64,000 nt of DNA from contig NZ_CP169056.1 of the NCBI RefSeq assembly GCF_041890415.1, positions 1,364,001 through 1,428,000 of the forward strand. Reading direction: 5' to 3'. Within the stretch, counting starts at the first letter, position 1. Each line of letters opens with the position of its first letter. The translations under genes were made by a program, and so were the position numbers. The notes beneath the pieces were generated by a model. The model ran no database searches. It was not told the origin of the DNA and saw only the letters and a program-made list of their open reading frames with translations. Origin of the DNA: Pseudoxanthomonas koreensis_A (GTDB taxonomy: Bacteria; Pseudomonadota; Gammaproteobacteria; Xanthomonadales; Xanthomonadaceae). This document shows positions 9,199 through 17,843 of this stretch, in pieces.

Positions 9199-10566
9199 TT
9201 ATTTATTCGAGTTGTTGGTCAGGGACTGCAGGGACGACAATTGCTGGGTCAGGTAGGAACTGGTGCTCTGCATCTGCGCCATCAGGGTGTCCATGGCGGT
9301 GAACTGGGCCATGTAGCGCGTCTGCACCGCTTCCATCCGCCGGTTCAGTGCATCCATCTGGTCGGACAGGTCGCCCATGCGCCGGTTCAGGCTGCCGGTG
9401 CGCTGGGTCAGGGTGCCGGTGCTGGCATCGATCGCGCCATTGATCTGGGTGGCCAGCCTGGACCCGACCGTACCTTCGGCGCCGAACAGCTTGCGCACGC
9501 TGTCCGGGTCGGTGGCCAGGGCACTGTCGAGCTTGGATGTCTCCAGGCTCAGGGTGCCGTCGGTGGCCACGGTGAGCCCCATCGCGCGCAGTTCGAAACT
9601 GTGTTCGCCCAGGGCGCTGCGCAACTGCTGCTGCAGGCCGCGCACCATCGAATCGCCGGTCAGTGCCGAAGCGCGCCTGGTTTCGGGATCATAGGCGCTG
9701 ACCCCGCGCAGCACGCTGTTGGCGGCGTTGTACATCGACACCAGCGACTGCAGGTTGGCCTTGAGCGCGCTGTTGTCGGTACCCACGTTGACCGTGAATG
9801 CCTCACCCGGCTTGGCCGCGGTGAGGTTCAGGGTCAGGCCCGGCACCAGGTCGGCCACGGTATTGCTGTCGGCGGTGCGCAGGAAACCGTCCACCTTCAC
9901 CTGTGCATCGGTGGCGGCCACGGTTTCCTGCAGCGTGTTGGCGCCGCCACCGGGTTCGTACACCAGTGCCGCAAGCCCGCCATCGCCACCGCTGGCGGTG
10001 ACCGTCAGCATGCCTGCGCTACCGGCGGTGGTGGCATTGAGCACCAGGTGCTGGCCGGCGTCGGCATTGACCACGCTGGCGGTCACGCCCTTGCCACCGC
10101 TGGCGGTATTGATGGCCTTGGCGATGTCGGCCAGGGTCGCCCCTTCGGCGATGGCCACCTCGTAGCTGCTGCTGCCCGCGCTGATCTGCAGGGTGCCGTG
10201 GCCGACTGCCGCGTCCTTGGCGAACGCGGCCGAACCCAGCTTGTGGGTGTTGGCCAGCGACAGCACCTCGACCTGGTAGCGCCCGGCGGCCACGTCGCCG
10301 GCGGCGCTGGCGGTAAAGCCGGCCTTGTCCTGGACGGTGGCCTTGAATGCCGGCGTGTCGCTGCTGGTGGCGAGTTTTCCGATCGCCGCGTGCAGGTTGT
10401 CCAGCGCACTCTTCACCGTGCCCAGGGCCGAGAGCTGGGAATTGATCTTGGCTGCCGCGTTGTTGATCCGGTTCTCGGCTGGCGCCCGTTCGGCGGCAAC
10501 AAGCTGGCTGGTCAGCGTGTTGATGTCCAGGCCCGAGCCCAGGCCGCTGAAACTGATCGTCGCCAT
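9199..10566 (-). CDS. fliD: flagellar hook-associated protein 2 (filament cap)
   Basis: The start is the ATG at 10566, where the protein begins ATISFSGLGSGLDINTLTSQL, the conserved FliD N-terminus. The long frame continuing upstream into fliC is an antisense-type shadow. The product is 455 residues with the N- and C-terminal coiled-coil domains (C-terminal part rich in Met, Gln and Ser, ending QSLTNNSNK) and a central variable region that includes a flagellin hook IN-type segment. FliD forms the cap at the filament tip that folds incoming flagellin. Two overlapping promoter types, sigma-54 and sigma-28, lie in the 97 bp following the fliC terminator. Confidence 0.94.
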   Translation of the reverse strand: MATISFSGLGSGLDINTLTSQLVAAERAPAENRINNAAAKINSQLSALGTVKSALDNLHAAIGKLATSSDTPAFKATVQDKAGFTASAAGDVAAGRYQVEVLSLANTHKLGSAAFAKDAAVGHGTLQISAGSSSYEVAIAEGATLADIAKAINTASGGKGVTASVVNADAGQHLVLNATTAGSAGMLTVTASGGDGGLAALVYEPGGGANTLQETVAATDAQVKVDGFLRTADSNTVADLVPGLTLNLTAAKPGEAFTVNVGTDNSALKANLQSLVSMYNAANSVLRGVSAYDPETRRASALTGDSMVRGLQQQLRSALGEHSFELRAMGLTVATDGTLSLETSKLDSALATDPDSVRKLFGAEGTVGSRLATQINGAIDASTGTLTQRTGSLNRRMGDLSDQMDALNRRMEAVQTRYMAQFTAMDTLMAQMQSTSSYLTQQLSSLQSLTNNSNK

Positions 10567-10613
10567 ATGGATCCTCCAGTGGAACTTGCCAGGCAGCGGG
10601 TGCCTCGAGGTTG

Positions 10614-10640
10614 GTAGCGGCTGCTTGCGCCGGGACTTTA
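10614..10640 (-). promoter_or_regulatory. sigma-28 promoter of fliD
   Basis: Read on the minus strand this is TAAAGTCC-N11-GCCGCTAC, matching the FliA consensus TAAAGTTT-N11-GCCGATAA with the exact 11-base spacing. It ends 48 bp before the fliD start codon. Confidence 0.7.
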
Positions 10641-10662
10641 GCCTGGCAATCCTTCCTGGGAA

Positions 10663-10677
10663 GCAAGACCTGTTCCA
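10663..10677 (-). promoter_or_regulatory. sigma-54-like promoter of fliD
   Basis: On the minus strand TGGAACAGGTCTTGC has the invariant GG and GC separated by ten bases and the TTGC -12 element; the -24 block differs from TGGCACG at two positions. It lies upstream of the sigma-28 promoter, giving fliD a possible dual, early plus late, expression. Confidence 0.6.
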
Positions 10678-10697
10678 GCCCGCTGGCCAGCGAGCAA

Positions 10698-10728
10698 TAA
10701 AAAACCCCTCCCGTTGCCGGGAGGGGTT
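10698..10728 (-). terminator. rho-independent terminator of fliC
   Basis: On the minus strand an 11-bp stem (AACCCCTCCCG / CGGGAGGGGTT) with a GCAA loop is followed directly by a T-run. It lies 48 bp after the fliC stop and isolates fliC from fliD. Confidence 0.9.
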
Positions 10729-10775
10729 GCCTGCGCCACCGGGGGGGCGCGCCCTGGAGAACCGCGTGCGGTGGA

Positions 10776-11978
10776 TCAGCCCAGCAGGCTCAGCACGCTC
10801 TGGGTGGAGGCATTGGCCTGGGCCAGCATCGCGGTACCGGCCTGCGCCAGGATCTGCGTGCGGGTCAGCTCGGCGGTCTCCTTGGCGTAGTCGGTGTCGC
10901 GGATACGGCTGCGAGAGGCCGACAGGTTCTCGGAGGTGGTGTTCAGGTTGGCGATGGTCGAGGTGAAGCGGTTCTGCACCGCACCCATCTCGGCCCGCGA
11001 GCTGCTCACCGCGGTCAGGGCCTTGTCCACCACCTCCAGCGCACGCTGGGCGCCGGTGAAGGAGGAAATATCCAGGTCCGCCAGCTTGGCCGGGCTGGTG
11101 AGGTTGGTGGTCGGGGCGGTCATGGCACCACCGGCGTAGGTGACGCCCGTGCCGCCAGCCATGGTGCCGCCGGTGGCCGCGGTGATGTCCTGACCGGCAC
11201 GCAGCGACTCGAACTTGATGTTCGCGCCGTCGAGCGAGGCATACACGCCGGTCTGGTCCAGCTTGTCGTTGAAGGCGGCAATGATCTTGCGGTTCACCGC
11301 GGCGGCATCGTCCCCGTCTTCGATCTTGACGTTGTCGATGTTGACCGTGGTGGCGCTGGTGGCACCGGCGGCCCGCACGCTGACGCTGATGCCGGAGACC
11401 GTGCCCGAGGCGGTGGCCGCACCGGTCGCCGCGACGCCGGTCATGTCCGAGGCGAACTCGGCCTTGCCCAGCGTGTCGATATTGGCGTCGACGATGCTGT
11501 TGATGCCGATGGTCTGGCCGGAGTTGGCGCCCACCTGGAACAGCGCGCCCTGGAAGCTGCCGTCCAGCAGCTTGGTGCCGTTGAAGTTGGTCTGGTTGGC
11601 GACGCGGTCGATTTCCTTCAGCAGCTGGGTGACTTCGGCGTTCAGCGCCTCGCGGTCCGACGCCGAGTTGGTGGCGTTGGCCGACTGCACCGACAGCTCG
11701 CGGATACGCTGCAGGTTGTTGCCGATCTCGACCATCGCGCCTTCGGCGGTCTGGGCCAGCGAGATGCCGTCGTTGGCGTTGCGGGCGGCAACGTCCAGGC
11801 CGCGGATCTGGGTGGTGAAGCGCTCCGAGATCGCCAGGCCGGCCGCGTCGTCCCTGGCGCTGTTGATGCGCAGGCCCGAAGACAGGCGCTGGATCGTGGT
11901 CGCCAGGCTCGCGCTGGTGGTGTTGAGGTTGCGCTGGGCGTTCAGCGACATCACGTTGGTGTTGATGACTTGTGCCAT
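10776..11978 (-). CDS. fliC: flagellin
   Basis: A 400-residue flagellin. The N-terminal D0/D1 region reads AQVINTNVMSLNAQRNL and RLSSGLRINSARDDAAGLAI, and the C-terminal D0 region ends with LAQANASTQSVLSLLG. The centre (about 170-290) is rich in Ala, Thr, Ser and Gly and includes a flagellin IN-type motif, with exposed Thr/Ser stretches that could carry O-linked modification. It is the only flagellin in the window. An AGAGGAG ribosome site stands seven bases before the ATG, the sigma-28 promoter is at 12084-12110, and a strong terminator follows, so it is a single-gene unit. Confidence 0.96.
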   Translation of the reverse strand: MAQVINTNVMSLNAQRNLNTTSASLATTIQRLSSGLRINSARDDAAGLAISERFTTQIRGLDVAARNANDGISLAQTAEGAMVEIGNNLQRIRELSVQSANATNSASDREALNAEVTQLLKEIDRVANQTNFNGTKLLDGSFQGALFQVGANSGQTIGINSIVDANIDTLGKAEFASDMTGVAATGAATASGTVSGISVSVRAAGATSATTVNIDNVKIEDGDDAAAVNRKIIAAFNDKLDQTGVYASLDGANIKFESLRAGQDITAATGGTMAGGTGVTYAGGAMTAPTTNLTSPAKLADLDISSFTGAQRALEVVDKALTAVSSSRAEMGAVQNRFTSTIANLNTTSENLSASRSRIRDTDYAKETAELTRTQILAQAGTAMLAQANASTQSVLSLLG

Positions 11979-12083
11979 TTTGATTCTCCTCTAAGCGTTC
12001 TATCCCGGCGGGAAGGTGTGTTGGCCTTGGCCGGAGCCTCCGCAGGGGGGTCATCAAGCTGACCGGTGCCGCTGCTGGAATGA

Positions 12084-12110
12084 ATAACGGCGCTTTGTCA
12101 AGAACCTTTA
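12084..12110 (-). promoter_or_regulatory. sigma-28 promoter of fliC
   Basis: The minus strand reads TAAAGGTT-N11-GCCGTTAT, a close match to the FliA consensus with exact spacing. It implies a leader of about 100 bases before the fliC ATG. Confidence 0.85.
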
Positions 12111-12269
12111 GAGGCTTGCCGGAACTTTATGCCTTTCCGGTATCCCCGCTTGGCTGCGTGTCGCTGCGCCACGGTAGCGGTTGCCCGCCGATATGGTTAA
12201 CGGCAAGGGGGCGGGAGAATTTAGGGGGGTTTCTCCCGGATGGGGGAGAAGGGTGCGGATGCGGTGCCT

Positions 12270-12341
12270 GTAGGAGCCGGTCTTGCCGGCGACAGGGCTC
12301 TGCCTGCCCCGGCCGCGGTCGCCGGCAAGACCGGCTCCTAC
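12270..12341. repeat. REP-like inverted pair with GTAG heads
   Basis: Two perfectly complementary 24-base arms (12270-12293 and 12318-12341) begin with GTAGGAGCCGG and enclose 24 bases. Each arm is itself partly palindromic (CCGGTCTTGCCGG). This is the layout of RAYT-mobilised REP pairs, described in Stenotrophomonas and Pseudomonas as GTAG-headed repeats. It lies downstream of flgL and upstream of the fliC promoter. Confidence 0.8.
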
Positions 12342-12449
12342 AAACACGTGGCGGCATCTATGCGGGAAGCAGGCGCGGCGCCGGCACGGGAAGCAGGCAC
12401 GAGGTCGATACGGAGGGGCCGGCGTGGTGCCGGCACCTGGAAAGCCGTA

Positions 12450-13652
12450 TCAGCGCAACAGGTCGAACAGCGACATGCCCTGCATGCGTGCGAACACCGT
12501 CTGCGCGGTCTGCAGTGCGGTGGTTTCCATCCGGTAGCGGGTGATGGCCTCGGCGTAGTCCAGGTCACGCAGGTCCGAGAGCGTGGCCTGCATGGTGACG
12601 CCGTTGGCCTCGCGCATGCTGGTGGCATCGTCGATCGCCGCAAGCTGCGCGCCGCCGGCGGCGCGCGCATCGATCATGTTCTCCGACGCGCGGGCCACGT
12701 CGCGCATCGCCGCCTGCAGGGCGTTCTGCTGCACCGTCTTCTCCGCCGGCGTGACCGGGTTGGATTCGAGGGTGTCGATCAGGTTGCGCAAGGTGGCGAA
12801 TACGTCCCGGTTGGGTGCCGGGCCGATGGCGAAGCTGTCTCCTGCCACGGGCTCGCCTTCGATGCGCAGGCGCACGCCGCCGTGGCTGATGTCCTCGCCG
12901 CTGTTCCATGTGCCGGTGCCGACATTGGCGCCGAGTCCATCGAGCACGTCGTAGGTGTCCGGGCCGGTGAATACGACGGTGTAACTCTCGCCGTTCCAGC
13001 CGCCTCCGGTACTGCGGCCGTAATCGATCAGCACGCCGGTGCCGCCGTTGCCGGTGTCGGCCAGGGCCTGCACCGTGCCATCGCCGGTGCGCACGCGCAT
13101 GAAGATCTCGCTGCCCGGGGTGGCGTCGTTGACGAAGGTTTCCGGTGCGATCTCGACCCGGCGCTGGGTCTGGTCGCCGTTGTAGGCCACGCCGCCGGCG
13201 GTCTTGCCGAAGGGAGCCGAATCATCCGCGCTGCCGCCGAACAGGTAGCGGCCGGCGCCATCGGTGCTGTTGGCCAGGCTCAGCAGGCCGTCATGGATGG
13301 CGCGCAGTTCCGCGGCGATGGACGCGCGGTCGTCTGCGGTCAGGCTGCCATTGTTGGCCTGGATGGTCAGGTCGTTGACCCGTGCCATGTTGCTGCCGGC
13401 CTGGGCCAGCAGGTTCTCCTGCAGCCCCAGCCGGTTGGCCACGGTGACGGCGTTCTTGCCGAAGCGCTCCAGCTCGGCCAGCGCACGATCCAGGCCCACC
13501 GCGGTGCCGGCGGCAACCGGGTCGTCCTTGGCGGTCACCAGCTTCTGCCCCGAGGCGAGCTGCTGCTGCAGGGTGGTGAGCTGCTTCTGGCGCAGGGTCA
13601 TGCTGGCCAGCGACTGGCTGAACATCATGCCGGTGGAAATGCGGTTGTTCAT
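12450..13652 (-). CDS. flgL: flagellar hook-associated protein 3 (hook-filament junction)
   Basis: A 400-residue FlgL with flagellin-like ends: N-terminal RISTGMMFSQSLASM and QLASGQKLVTAKDDPVAAG, C-terminal ITRYRMETTALQTAQTVFARMQGMSLFDLL. A variable beta-rich middle contains VRTGDGTVQALADTG. FlgL and FlgK form the adaptor rings between hook and filament. Its start overlaps the flgK stop by ATGA. It is the last gene of the flgG-flgL run, and the REP-like pair follows it. No clear terminator other than that palindrome is visible. Confidence 0.93.
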   Translation of the reverse strand: MNNRISTGMMFSQSLASMTLRQKQLTTLQQQLASGQKLVTAKDDPVAAGTAVGLDRALAELERFGKNAVTVANRLGLQENLLAQAGSNMARVNDLTIQANNGSLTADDRASIAAELRAIHDGLLSLANSTDGAGRYLFGGSADDSAPFGKTAGGVAYNGDQTQRRVEIAPETFVNDATPGSEIFMRVRTGDGTVQALADTGNGGTGVLIDYGRSTGGGWNGESYTVVFTGPDTYDVLDGLGANVGTGTWNSGEDISHGGVRLRIEGEPVAGDSFAIGPAPNRDVFATLRNLIDTLESNPVTPAEKTVQQNALQAAMRDVARASENMIDARAAGGAQLAAIDDATSMREANGVTMQATLSDLRDLDYAEAITRYRMETTALQTAQTVFARMQGMSLFDLLR

Positions 13653-15532
13653 CGGCGCACCGCGCTGAGGATGGTCTGGAACATGGTGTCGGCGGTGGAG
13701 ATGATCTGCGCGGCCGCCTGGTAGGCCTGTTGCAGGCGCAGCATGTTGGCCGCTTCCTCGTCCAGGTTGACCCCGGCCACCGAATCGCGCGCGGCCTGGG
13801 CCTGGTCGTGGATGACCTGTTGCGCATCGGCGGAGTACTGGGCCTGGCGCGCGGACGAACCCACCATGGTGGTCAGCCCGCCCATCGCACCGTTGAGGCT
13901 GATGGTGCCGCCGTTGAGCAGGCGCGCGTCGTCCAGGTTGGACATCAGCACCGCGTTGCCGTTGTCGCCGCTGCGGGCACTGGTGCCGGTGACACGGAAC
14001 TGGTCGCCTGCCTCCGGTGCACCATCCAGGGTGAGCGACCAGCCATTGGCGCTGATCGTCTGCCCGGCCGTGAACGCGAACGGTCCGCTGGCGCCGACCA
14101 TGTACTGGCCGGCGTCGATGAACTCGATGGTCACGTCATCCAGCAGGGTGGGATCGGTGGCATCGGTGACCTGCAACCCGGAGAGGATGCCGCTGCCCAT
14201 GTTGTCGAGGTCGGCACTGCCGGACACCGGGCTGGCTGCCGCAATCCGCGACGGGTCGGTGATCGCCACGCTCAAACCGCCGGCACTCGCACCGGTGGGC
14301 TGCAGCAGGAAGCGCTCGCCGGCCACGGGCGGCGGGGCGGTGGAGACCACCAGTTCGACGCCGTCCACCCGCAACGGATCCAGCGCGGTGCCGGTACCGG
14401 TCAACGTGGCCAGGGCGCCGGTGTCGGTGCGGGTGGCGCTCCAGTTGGTGCCGTCGAAACGCAGCACCAGGTTCTGCCCGGTCAGGGCAGCGGGGTCCAC
14501 CACCTGTGCCTGCAGGCTGGCGCCGCTGGTGTTGTTGGCGTGGGCGTTGGCCCGTGGCGCGGTCACGCTGAAGAAGTCGCCGCCCATGTCGCCGTACAGG
14601 TCCATGCCGGCCCGGTGCCCGGCATTGAACGAGGTCGCCAGCGACACCGCGATGCGGCCCAGCTCGGCCATCGCCGGATCCAGCACGGTGCCACGGAACT
14701 GGGCCAGGCCGCCCATGCTGCCGCCGAGGGTGCGCTGGTCCAGGGCCACGATGGTGTTCTGGCTGTGCAGTGCCAGTTGCAGGCGCTCGGGGCGGTACGG
14801 GTCGGCGACGGTGGTCACCGCCGAGGCCGTGGCGCCGACCACCAGCGGCTGCCCGCCGGCCGTGAACACGTTGAGCATGCCGCCATCCTGGTCCACCGCG
14901 GTGCCGCCGGTGTAACCCACAAGTTCGGAGATCAGCTGGTCGCGCCGGTCCAGCAGGTCGGGCGAGGCGGCCGACGGATTGTTGCCGATGGTGGCATTCA
15001 TCCGCGCGATCTCGCCGGCCAGGCGGTTGATCTCCTGGGTCCCGGCGACCAGGCCGTTGTTCACTTCCGCATCCAGCGCACGCAGTTGCCCGTCGAGCTG
15101 GCGGAAGCGCGTGGCCAGCGAGTTGCCCATGGCCAGCAGGTCCTGGCGCTCTGCGGTGCCGGCGGCGTTGGCGGACAGCGCGGTGACCGAATCGAAGAAG
15201 TTGGACCACAGCCCGGCCACGTTGGTGGCGCTGTCGGAGAACAGGCTGTCGACCCGGTTGGACAGGCTGGAAAGCTGCTGCAGGCGCGAAAGTTCGCCGC
15301 CGCTGTCCAGCAGCCGCGACGTGGCCAATCCGTCGGCGATGCGCTGGATGTCGTTGATCTTGACCCCGTTGCCGACATAGCCGTAGCCATAGTTGGTCGG
15401 GTTGCGGGTGGCCAGTTCCACCCGCTGGCGGCTGTAACCCTCGGTGTTGACGTTGGCCACGTTGTGGCTGACCGTCGCCAGCGCACGCTGGAATGCGACC
15501 AGGGCGCCAGTACCTGTGGACAGGACGGACAT
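13649..15532 (-). CDS. flgK: flagellar hook-associated protein 1
   Basis: A 627-residue FlgK. The N-terminus carries the axial-protein signature (VSHNVANVNTEGYSRQRVEL) and the C-terminus the matching helix (NMLRLQQAYQAAAQIISTADTMFQTIL). The central region holds beta-rich variable domains with repeated flagellar-type segments. It forms the first junction ring on the hook. It begins three bases after the flgJ stop and overlaps flgL at its end, so translation is probably coupled along flgJ-K-L. Confidence 0.94.
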   Translation of the reverse strand: MSVLSTGTGALVAFQRALATVSHNVANVNTEGYSRQRVELATRNPTNYGYGYVGNGVKINDIQRIADGLATSRLLDSGGELSRLQQLSSLSNRVDSLFSDSATNVAGLWSNFFDSVTALSANAAGTAERQDLLAMGNSLATRFRQLDGQLRALDAEVNNGLVAGTQEINRLAGEIARMNATIGNNPSAASPDLLDRRDQLISELVGYTGGTAVDQDGGMLNVFTAGGQPLVVGATASAVTTVADPYRPERLQLALHSQNTIVALDQRTLGGSMGGLAQFRGTVLDPAMAELGRIAVSLATSFNAGHRAGMDLYGDMGGDFFSVTAPRANAHANNTSGASLQAQVVDPAALTGQNLVLRFDGTNWSATRTDTGALATLTGTGTALDPLRVDGVELVVSTAPPPVAGERFLLQPTGASAGGLSVAITDPSRIAAASPVSGSADLDNMGSGILSGLQVTDATDPTLLDDVTIEFIDAGQYMVGASGPFAFTAGQTISANGWSLTLDGAPEAGDQFRVTGTSARSGDNGNAVLMSNLDDARLLNGGTISLNGAMGGLTTMVGSSARQAQYSADAQQVIHDQAQAARDSVAGVNLDEEAANMLRLQQAYQAAAQIISTADTMFQTILSAVRR

Positions 15533-15535
15533 CGC

Positions 15536-16681
15536 TTACCTCCGGGTTGCGGCGCCCAGGGCGCCGGCAGCACTGGTGATGGCCGCGCCTGCATCGGCGG
15601 CCAGCCCGGCCCCGGTGCGCGCAGTGTCGGCGATCGCCTGGACCGCCCGGCCGATGGTGGGGCCGTGGGCGATGGCGGTGATCTTGGCCGCATAGGAAGG
15701 ATCGGTCGCATAGCCCGCGTTCTGAAGGGCCTGGGCGAAGCGTTTGACGTCGCCGCCCGATTCCAGGGCCTGGCGGTAACGCGGGTTGTTCTTGAGCATG
15801 CGCACGTAGTCGGCGAAGCTTTCCGCCGGCGAGGCGTAGGCGCGGAACTGGGCGGTCTCGTTGCGGCGCGTGCCGTTCACGTATTCATGGGTGCCGGCGG
15901 TGGCGCGTTCTCCCTTCCAGCCGGTGGCCTTGATCCCGAACAGGTTGTGGGCGTTGCCGCCGCTGTCGCGCTGGATCTGGCGCCGGCCCCAGCCGGTCTC
16001 CAGCGCCGCCTGGGCAACCAGGGCGCGCGCGTCCACTCCCAGTTCGCGGGCGGCGGCCTGGGCGTGCTGCCAGATCCCGGCCACGAAGCTCTCCGGGCTG
16101 CGCGGGGCCAGGCCGGTCACGGGAGGGGCGGGCGCCGGCTTCGGGGTGGCGCGGGCCGAGGCCACCGCGCCGTCCACGCCCGCCATCAGGCGTTGCACAA
16201 GGCCGTCGAGCGGGGAGGTGCCAGCCGCGCTGCCGCCATCCTCGCGGCCGGCGATCAGGGCCAGGGCGCGATCCAGCCCGCCACCGGCGTCCAGTGCGGC
16301 CGCTCCCTGGCGGGTGGAAGCAAGGGCTGCGGCCGCCGAACGGGTGGGGCCGGGCCGGTTGGCCTGCGGCAGGCTGGTGTCGAGCGTCGGGGCGGGGCTG
16401 TCGGCGACGCCGGACTGCCGCGCCAGCTGGCGCGCGATCATCGGCGCCAGGCCCAGCCCCTTGCCTTCGGTCATCGCCTTGGCCAGTTGCTGGTCGTAGA
16501 GGTCGCGGAAGGTCTGGTTCTCGCCCGGGAACAGGGAGTCGCCAAAGCTCGCATCGCGCATGCTCTTGACCAGCATCTGCGCGAACTGCCCCTCCAGCTG
16601 GCGCGCCACCTGGTTGATGCGCGCGGCATCGGCCTGGGCAGGCGTGGACAGCTCCAGCGGCGGCGTCAGACCGATGCGCAT
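15536..16681 (-). CDS. flgJ: rod scaffold and peptidoglycan hydrolase FlgJ
   Basis: The ATG at 16681 shares one base with the flgI stop (TGATG) and gives 381 residues; the upstream extension is a shadow of flgI. Residues about 15-100 form the rod-capping domain (QLEGQFAQMLVKSMRDASFGDSLFPG split across 30-55). An Ala/Pro-rich linker follows. Residues about 220-365 are a GH73 glucosaminidase/muramidase domain with ALVAQAALETGWG, where the Glu is the expected catalytic acid, and the YAT-containing C-terminal motif. It opens the cell wall for the rod. This is the dual-domain form usual in beta- and gammaproteobacteria. Confidence 0.93.
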   Translation of the reverse strand: MRIGLTPPLELSTPAQADAARINQVARQLEGQFAQMLVKSMRDASFGDSLFPGENQTFRDLYDQQLAKAMTEGKGLGLAPMIARQLARQSGVADSPAPTLDTSLPQANRPGPTRSAAAALASTRQGAAALDAGGGLDRALALIAGREDGGSAAGTSPLDGLVQRLMAGVDGAVASARATPKPAPAPPVTGLAPRSPESFVAGIWQHAQAAARELGVDARALVAQAALETGWGRRQIQRDSGGNAHNLFGIKATGWKGERATAGTHEYVNGTRRNETAQFRAYASPAESFADYVRMLKNNPRYRQALESGGDVKRFAQALQNAGYATDPSYAAKITAIAHGPTIGRAVQAIADTARTGAGLAADAGAAITSAAGALGAATRR

Positions 16682-17835
16682 CAGATGACTTCCAGCTCCG
16701 CGCTCAGCGCGCCGGCCTGGCGCAGCGCTTCCAGGATCGCGATCAGGTCGCCGGGTGCGGCGCCGACCTCGTTCACCGCGCGCACGATCTCGTCCAGGGT
16801 GGTGCCGCCCTCGAACTTGAACATCCGGCTGCCTTCCTGCGCGGTGCTCAAGGTGGAGGCGGGCGCCACCACCGTGTTGCCGGCGCCGAAGCTGCCTGGC
16901 TGGCTCACCTGCACCGACTCGTTGATGGTGACGGTGAGCGATCCGTGGGCGACGGCAGCCGGCATCACCCGCACCTGCGAGCCGATCACCACGGTGCCGG
17001 TGCGCGAGTTGACGATGACCTTGGCCGCGGCCGCGCCGGGGGTCAGCTCCAGGTTTTCCACCCGGGCCAGGAAGCCGATCCGCGCACCCGGGTCGATCGG
17101 CGAGGTCACCGCCACGGTGACCCCGTCCACCGCGCGCGCAGCGCCGGGGCCGAAAGCGTTGTTGAGCGCATCGACCATGCGTGCGACCGTGGTGAAGTCG
17201 TTGCGGTGCAGGTTGAGGGTGATCTCGCCGCTGCTGTCGAACACGTCGCCCAGCGCACGCTCGATGGTGGCACCGTTGGGAACCCGGCCGACGCTGGGTA
17301 CGTTCACCGAGACCCGCGATCCGTCGCGGCCCTGGACGCCGAAGCCGCCGACCACCAGGTTGCCCTGGGCGATCGCATAGACCTGGCCGTCGGCGCCCTT
17401 GAGCGGCGCCATCAGCAGCGAGCCGCCGCGCAGCGAGACCGCGTTGCCGATCGAGGACACGGTCACGTCGATGGTCTGGCCGGGCTTGGCGAACGGCGGC
17501 AGCTCGGCGTGGATCGCCACCGCGGCCACGTTCTTGAGCTGCGGGTTGACGTTGTCCGGGACGTTGACGCCCAGCTCGCCGAGCATGTTCTTCAGGCTCT
17601 GCACGGTGAACGGTGCCTGGCTGGTGCGGTCGCCGCTGTTGTCCAGGCCGACCACCAGGCCGTAGCCGACCAGGGCATTGCCGCGCACCCCGCCGACCTG
17701 GGCCAGGTCCTTGATCCGCTCGGCGTGGGCCGGCGCCAGGAATGCGCCCATTACCGCGAGCGTGCAGAGCAGGGCGCCGATCGGCCGGCTCAGGCCGCGG
17801 ATGCGGGATTTCGGGATGGCGTGAAGGGTGCGCAT
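16681..17835 (-). CDS. flgI: flagellar P-ring protein FlgI
   Basis: A 384-residue protein with an N-terminal signal peptide (hydrophobic IGALLCTLAVMGAFLAP, likely cut after AHA) followed by ERIKDLAQVGGVRGNALVGYG, the strongly conserved mature FlgI start. It forms the ring around the rod in the peptidoglycan layer. The chain keeps the family's SIGNAVSLRGGSLL and LEALRQAGALSAELEVI motifs. flgH ends 8 bp upstream and flgJ starts within its stop codon, so the genes are tightly packed. Confidence 0.95.
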   Translation of the reverse strand: MRTLHAIPKSRIRGLSRPIGALLCTLAVMGAFLAPAHAERIKDLAQVGGVRGNALVGYGLVVGLDNSGDRTSQAPFTVQSLKNMLGELGVNVPDNVNPQLKNVAAVAIHAELPPFAKPGQTIDVTVSSIGNAVSLRGGSLLMAPLKGADGQVYAIAQGNLVVGGFGVQGRDGSRVSVNVPSVGRVPNGATIERALGDVFDSSGEITLNLHRNDFTTVARMVDALNNAFGPGAARAVDGVTVAVTSPIDPGARIGFLARVENLELTPGAAAAKVIVNSRTGTVVIGSQVRVMPAAVAHGSLTVTINESVQVSQPGSFGAGNTVVAPASTLSTAQEGSRMFKFEGGTTLDEIVRAVNEVGAAPGDLIAILEALRQAGALSAELEVI

Positions 17836-17843
17836 GATCGACC

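Larger units (their letters stand above)
11979..12449. other. fliC-flgL intergenic region (471 bp)
   Basis: The left part is the fliC leader and sigma-28 promoter. The right part holds a paired palindromic repeat (12270-12341) and further short GCCGGCACC-type inverted segments up to the flgL stop. I see no reading frame with coding character here. Confidence 0.7.

Noticed and set aside
9199..12057. A single 952-codon minus-strand frame covering fliD and part of fliC
   Set aside because: Only 9199-10566 has FliD character; the rest is a shadow in a different frame of fliC and runs through the fliC terminator.
13730..17380. A 1216-codon plus-strand frame opposite flgK-flgI
   Set aside because: It is antisense to four well-supported flagellar genes, and its composition (Gly, Ala, Arg, His, Gln) is typical of reverse-strand shadows.
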